Positions 46,041 to 49,303 of a DNA stretch of 49,303 bases are shown in pieces. The stretch's first letter is position 1, and every line of letters starts with the position of its first letter. Under the pieces are notes generated by a model. That model was not told the DNA's origin and searched no databases. It was given only the letters and a program-made list of their open reading frames with translations. The translations under genes were made by a program, and so were the position numbers. This DNA is from an uncultured Pelagibacteraceae bacterium (GTDB taxonomy: Bacteria > Pseudomonadota > Alphaproteobacteria > Pelagibacterales > Pelagibacteraceae): NCBI GenBank assembly GCA_902572695.1, contig CACGGZ010000003.1, positions 1 to 49,303 of the forward strand, given 5' to 3'.

Positions 46041-46264
46041 GTTTTAACCTGCCAAGTTTTCTTTTTTGAATATGGTTTACATTCTATGATTTTTACAATT
46101 TGACCCTCTTTGAGCTTATCACTTTCGTCATGGGCATGGTACTTTTTAGATCTTGTGATTACTTTTCCATAAAAAGGGTGACGATATTTTCTAGTAACTT
46201 CTACTACAACTGTTTTTTTATTTTTGGCACTAGTAATTTTTCCTTTTAATATTTTTTTTGTCAT
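46037..46264 (-). CDS. rpsQ: 30S ribosomal protein S17
   Basis: S17 is a primary 16S-binding OB-fold protein. [44 protein letters not shown] contains the S17 signature; 75 residues is at the short end of the family. It overlaps rpmC by ATGA upstream and rplN by 4 bases downstream. Confidence 0.97.
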   Translation of the reverse strand: MTKKILKGKITSAKNKKTVVVEVTRKYRHPFYGKVITRSKKYHAHDESDKLKEGQIVKIIECKPYSKKKTWQVKT

Positions 46265-46437
46265 TTGATATTCCTCAAATTAGTGTAAATTCTAGCAATA
46301 TTTTTTTTTATTTCACTATATTCCGCTGAGTTTTGTATCTGGTTGTTTACTTTTTTAAATCTTATGTTAAATAAATCTTTTTTTAAAGATGCAATTTTTT
46401 TAATTGATTGATCTTTTGTAAGTTTTTTATTTTTCAT
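46261..46437 (-). CDS. rpmC: 50S ribosomal protein L29 (below the ORF-track size limit)
   Basis: The ORF track leaves 46265-46438 empty, but the minus strand from an ATG at 46437 encodes 58 residues: [20 protein letters not shown], then [20 protein letters not shown], then a helix [13 protein letters not shown]. This is the two-helix L29 pattern (KxDLFNLRFQ...GQLEN, then IARIxT). The stop overlaps the rpsQ start as ATGA, and the gene falls exactly in the conserved rplP-rpmC-rpsQ position. Confidence 0.95.
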   Translation of the reverse strand: MKNKKLTKDQSIKKIASLKKDLFNIRFKKVNNQIQNSAEYSEIKKNIARIYTNLRNIK

Positions 46438-46438
46438 A

Positions 46439-46843
46439 TCACCTACTAATAAATTTCGTTTTTATTGGGAGTTTTGCGCTAGCTTTATATAATGCTTCTC
46501 TTGCAATTTCTTCGGAAACACCGTCAACTTCAAAAATAATTCTTCCTGGTTTTACTCTACAAGCATAGTATTCTGGTGAACCCTTTCCTTTTCCCATCCT
46601 TACTTCTGTCGGTTTTTTTGAAACTGGAATGTTGGGAAAAATTCTAGTCCAAACCTTACCAGTTCTCTTCATATATCTTGTTAGGGCTACTCTTGCAGCT
46701 TCGATTTGTTTACCTATGATTCTCTCCGGTTCCATGGCTTTTAGACCGTATTGTCCATAATTTAATTTTACTGCTCTTGAGGCTTTACCATGGATTCTTC
46801 CTTTAAAAGCTTTTCTAAATTTAGTTCTTGTTGGTTGTAACAT
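46439..46843 (-). CDS. rplP: 50S ribosomal protein L16
   Basis: L16 helps shape the A-site. [78 protein letters not shown] are diagnostic. Length 134 is a little under E. coli (136). Its start lies 23 bases inside the 3' end of rpsC, so translation is coupled. Confidence 0.98.
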   Translation of the reverse strand: MLQPTRTKFRKAFKGRIHGKASRAVKLNYGQYGLKAMEPERIIGKQIEAARVALTRYMKRTGKVWTRIFPNIPVSKKPTEVRMGKGKGSPEYYACRVKPGRIIFEVDGVSEEIAREALYKASAKLPIKTKFISR

Positions 46844-47507
46844 TTTTTACCTTTTGTATTTTTTCTTTTTGAACATCCTTTTCAAATAGTTCACCTTTAT
46901 ATATCCAAACTTTTACTCCTATAATTCCATATGTTGTTAATGCCTCAGCAAATCCGTAATCTATATCTGCTCTTAATGTATGAGAAGGTATACTTCCTTC
47001 TCTTAACCACTCAGTTCTTGCTATTTCATTTCCAGCTAAACGACCGCTGACCATAACCTTGATGCCTCTAGCGTTTAATCTCATTGCTGACTGCATAGCT
47101 CTTTTCATAGCTCTTCTATATGCTATCCTTTTAACTAATTGCTGAGATATATTTTCAGCAACTAAATTTGCATTCAACTCTGGTTTTTTAATTTCTTTGA
47201 TGTTTATATTTACTTCACTACTTGTAATCTTTGAAAGTTTGCCTTTAATTTTTTCAATATCTGAACCTTTTTTTCCAATAACAAAACCTGGTCGAGAAGT
47301 GTGAATTGTAACTGTACATTTTTTTGATGATCTTTCAATTACAACTTCAGAAACACCTGAATTAATAATATTTTTTTTAATATAATTTCTAATTTTAAAA
47401 TCTTCGATTAAGTATTTTCCAAATTCTCTTTTTTTGGCAAACCAAGTGGAGTCCCATCCACGATTAATACCTAATCTCATTCCAATAGGATTAATTTTTT
47501 GGCCCAT
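46821..47507 (-). CDS. rpsC: 30S ribosomal protein S3
   Basis: S3 lines the mRNA entry channel. The start is the ATG at 47507 ([20 protein letters not shown], 228 residues), preceded by AGGAG at good spacing; the track start 30 bases earlier is not needed. A KH domain carries [26 protein letters not shown]. The C-terminal domain has [37 protein letters not shown]. It overlaps rplV by 17 and rplP by 23 bases. Confidence 0.98.
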   Translation of the reverse strand: MGQKINPIGMRLGINRGWDSTWFAKKREFGKYLIEDFKIRNYIKKNIINSGVSEVVIERSSKKCTVTIHTSRPGFVIGKKGSDIEKIKGKLSKITSSEVNINIKEIKKPELNANLVAENISQQLVKRIAYRRAMKRAMQSAMRLNARGIKVMVSGRLAGNEIARTEWLREGSIPSHTLRADIDYGFAEALTTYGIIGVKVWIYKGELFEKDVQKEKIQKVKNVTTNKN

Positions 47508-47865
47508 TTTTTTTCTCCTGTTTTTCTTGCAATACAATTGTGATATTGCTAAAGGGTTTCTTAATACCGCTAGCTCTGCCTTTTGCCCTTGGTCTAAACC
47601 TTTTCATTACTAACGATTTTCCAACAAAGGCTTCTTTGATATATAAATTATCAATATCAAATTGATTGTTGTTCTCAGCATTTGCCACAGCCGATTTCAC
47701 AGTTTTGCTTATATCCCTTGCTACTTTTTTTCTTACAAAATCAAGATCTTTTAAAGCAATTTCAGCTTTTTTTCCTCTAATATAATCCAGAACTAACCCT
47801 ATTTTTCTGGGACTACACCTAACGTTTTTATTTATTGCTTTTACAGTATTGTTATTTTTTTGCAT
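47491..47865 (-). CDS. rplV: 50S ribosomal protein L22
   Basis: L22 lines the exit tunnel. The real start is the ATG at 47865 (124 residues), with AGGAG 7 bases ahead; conserved [24 protein letters not shown] begins shortly after, and the hairpin end [25 protein letters not shown] follows. The track ORF extends 44 codons upstream in a frame overlapping rpsS that has no L22 similarity. The gene start overlaps the rpsS tail by 14 bases. Confidence 0.97.
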   Translation of the reverse strand: MQKNNNTVKAINKNVRCSPRKIGLVLDYIRGKKAEIALKDLDFVRKKVARDISKTVKSAVANAENNNQFDIDNLYIKEAFVGKSLVMKRFRPRAKGRASGIKKPFSNITIVLQEKQEKKNGPKN

Positions 47866-48208
47866 TAGTATCTCCTGGTTTAGAAGTAGCCGCTGGTGAA
47901 GGCTTAGCATCAGATTTTGATGTTGCGGCTTCTGCTGCAGCTTTTTTATCAGCCGGCGTATGTCCTTTAAATGTTCTAGTAGGTGCAAATTCTCCAAGTT
48001 TATGACCTACCATTTCTTCTGAAATAGTAATTGGTATAAAACTTTTTCCATTATGAATCATAAAACTATGACCAACAAAATCTGGTATAATTGTGGAATT
48101 TCTAGACCAAGTTTTTATTGGTTTTTTATTTGTGGAACTTTTAAGTTTATCGATCTTTTTTAATAAACTTGGATGCACGAATGGTCCTTTCCAAATTGAT
48201 CTAGTCAT
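47852..48208 (-). CDS. rpsS: 30S ribosomal protein S19 with C-terminal extension
   Basis: S19 sits in the 30S head with S13. The core [61 protein letters not shown] is fully conserved. The usual protein is about 92 residues; here 118, due to an Ala/Lys/Ser/Pro-rich tail ([20 protein letters not shown]...). This tail is encoded by DNA richer in G and C than the surroundings, and it contains the rplV ribosome-binding site. Confidence 0.97.
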   Translation of the reverse strand: MTRSIWKGPFVHPSLLKKIDKLKSSTNKKPIKTWSRNSTIIPDFVGHSFMIHNGKSFIPITISEEMVGHKLGEFAPTRTFKGHTPADKKAAAEAATSKSDAKPSPAATSKPGDTNAKK

Positions 48209-48210
48209 AT

Positions 48211-49041
48211 TTACTTCCTTTTCTTCCTTCTTGATATTATAAATTTATCACTTCTTTTAGGTTTTCTTGTCTTAAGTCCCTTAGCAGATTGCCCCCATGG
48301 TGAAACTGGTGACCGACCGCCAGAAGTTTTTCCTTCACCTCCTCCATGCGGATGATCAACTGGATTCATCGCTACACCTCTAGACTGAGGCCTTATACCT
48401 CTCCATCTATTTCTTCCAGCCTTACCGATTTTTATGTTTTTTTGATCTGGGTTAGAAACTACACCAATAGTTGCTGAACAGTCACTTCTTATTTTTCTTG
48501 TTTCACCCGATGATAATTTAATGATTGCATAATCCCCATCGTAACCAGATAAAACTACCGAGGCGCCAGCAGATCTTGCAAGTTTACCACCGCCACCTGG
48601 AGTTAATTCAACATTATGCACTGATGTACCTACTGGTATATCTCTTAATTTTAAGTTATTTCCAATTTTAATCTCGATATTGCTTCCAGACTCTATAATA
48701 TCTCCTTTTTTCAATCCTTGAGGACATAAAATATAATTTTTAATGTTATTTTCGTAATTAATTAGAGCTATGTGAGCTGTTCGATTAGGATCGTATTCTA
48801 TACGTTCGACTGTTGCCTTGGTATTCATTTTATTTCTATAAAAATCAATTATTCTATATTTGTGCTTTGCTCCACCGCCTCTATGTCTTGAAGTAATTCT
48901 TCCATAATTATTTCTTCCGCCTGTAGATGATTGGCCGGTAGTAAGAGGCTTGTAAGGTTTACCTTGCCACAATTTTTCTCTGTTAACAATAACTGTTCCA
49001 CGTGTGGATTTAGTATAGGGTTTGAAATTTTTTAGTGCCAT
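48211..49041 (-). CDS. rplB: 50S ribosomal protein L2
   Basis: L2 is essential for peptidyl-transferase centre formation. The 276-residue protein has [46 protein letters not shown], and the signature [29 protein letters not shown] with the conserved histidine. Length is normal. Two bases follow the rplW stop, and rpsS follows after 2 bases. Confidence 0.98.
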   Translation of the reverse strand: MALKNFKPYTKSTRGTVIVNREKLWQGKPYKPLTTGQSSTGGRNNYGRITSRHRGGGAKHKYRIIDFYRNKMNTKATVERIEYDPNRTAHIALINYENNIKNYILCPQGLKKGDIIESGSNIEIKIGNNLKLRDIPVGTSVHNVELTPGGGGKLARSAGASVVLSGYDGDYAIIKLSSGETRKIRSDCSATIGVVSNPDQKNIKIGKAGRNRWRGIRPQSRGVAMNPVDHPHGGGEGKTSGGRSPVSPWGQSAKGLKTRKPKRSDKFIISRRKKRK

Positions 49042-49043
49042 AA

Positions 49044-49303
49044 TTATAAGCTTGCAGTTAAATCAATAGTCTGTCCTTTTTTAAGTGTAACTATTGCTTT
49101 TTTGTAACCAGTTTTTTTTGAAACCTTACCTTGTCTCATTTTTATTTTGGTTTTTTTATTAATAATGTTTACTTTTATCACTTTTACTTTAAATAGTTTC
49201 TCTATATTTTTTTTTATTATCTTTTTATTTGCGTTTTTATGAACTTTAAAAACTGTTTTGTTTTGCTCCGACAATACTGTCGCTTTTTCTGTGATAATTG
49301 GGA
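49044..49303 (-). CDS. rplW: 50S ribosomal protein L23, 3' part (cut by window edge)
   Basis: The track shows a 76-residue ORF from an internal TTG, but the frame stays open to the right edge. The additional upstream residues read PIITEKATVL, the L23 N-terminal signature, followed by SEQNKTVFKVHKNANKKIIKKNIEKLF. The true start is therefore beyond the window. The C-terminus is shortish and ends RQGKVSKKTGYKKAIVTLKKGQTIDL, as in L23. Confidence 0.95.
   Translation of the reverse strand, partial: PIITEKATVLSEQNKTVFKVHKNANKKIIKKNIEKLFKVKVIKVNIINKKTKIKMRQGKVSKKTGYKKAIVTLKKGQTIDLTASL

Noticed and set aside
47866-47997. N-terminal extension of the rplV ORF (44 codons in the track)
   Set aside because: It lies in a shifted frame over the rpsS coding region, has no L22 similarity, and a proper ATG with AGGAG lies at 47865.
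49044-49274. Complete 76-residue ORF as the whole rplW gene
   Set aside because: The track start is an internal TTG; the frame continues to the edge with the conserved PIITEKATVL sequence, so the gene is partial.
1-49303. CRISPR arrays, insertion sequences, prophage or integrative elements
   Set aside because: No regularly spaced repeats, transposase, integrase or phage-like genes were seen; homopolymer and AT-rich repeats are explained by base composition.

Overview
The window is extremely AT-rich, gene-dense bacterial DNA with poly-A/poly-T runs, intergenic gaps mostly under 110 bp and many 1-4 nt gene overlaps. Gene content and order are alphaproteobacterial: dapA-smpB-...-rsh-pyrE-pdxJ-acpS-lepB-rnc-recO, a pyrB-pyrC' pair, and a GTTC-N7-GTTC LexA box. 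Together with a TPP-riboswitch-controlled sodium symporter of the ThiV type, this points to a streamlined marine SAR11 (Pelagibacterales) genome or a close relative. The assignment is an inference from style and content; no rRNA is present.

Layout. (1) 1-3000, minus: HxD-type dioxygenase, rpiB, glyA, nrdR, ribD (runs off the left edge). (2) 3079-4077, plus: hemB, tail-to-tail with the next block. (3) 4070-11415, minus: dapA, smpB, folK, rsh, pyrE, pdxJ, acpS, lepB, rnc, recO. This is the usual alphaproteobacterial cluster, but without rpoZ and era in their usual places. (4) 11448-14714: slt lytic transglycosylase (+), tRNA-Ser(GCU) (-), and a RarD-like permease (+) broken by one extra A in a poly-A tract. 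(5) 14687-17885, minus: umuDC under a LexA box, then a TPP riboswitch and thiV, with a promoter embedded in the end of umuC. (6) 17977-19532, plus: an amino-acid-type ABC binding protein and permease without an ATPase gene. (7) 19518-25653, minus: gatC-gatA-gatB, an O-methyltransferase, trhO and a MATE exporter. (8) 25708-32116, plus: ruvX, pyrB, pyrC' (pseudo-dihydroorotase), plsY, topA, a RidA-family protein. (9) 32134-38045, mixed: galU-ugd (-), panC (+), mgtE (-), lipB (+), an RluA-family pseudouridine synthase (-). (10) 38057-49303, minus: the S10/spc/alpha ribosomal block from rplW (cut by the right edge) through secY-adk to rpsM-rpsK-rpoA-rplQ, lacking rpmD.

The functions are mostly housekeeping: translation and its quality control (smpB, GatCAB, trhO), stringent response (rsh), pyrimidine synthesis (pyrE, pyrB, pyrC'), cofactors (folK, pdxJ, panC, lipB, ribD, acpS, hemB) and envelope (lepB, slt, plsY, galU-ugd). 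Environmental response is concentrated at 14.7-19.5 kb: vitamin B1 precursor uptake, SOS mutagenesis and solute uptake. I saw no CRISPR array, insertion sequence, prophage or integron. The most interesting signals are the compact TPP riboswitch whose 3' core supplies the thiV ribosome-binding site, the poly-A frameshift in the RarD-like gene, the altered second zinc knuckle of NrdR, and the shortened RSH enzyme.
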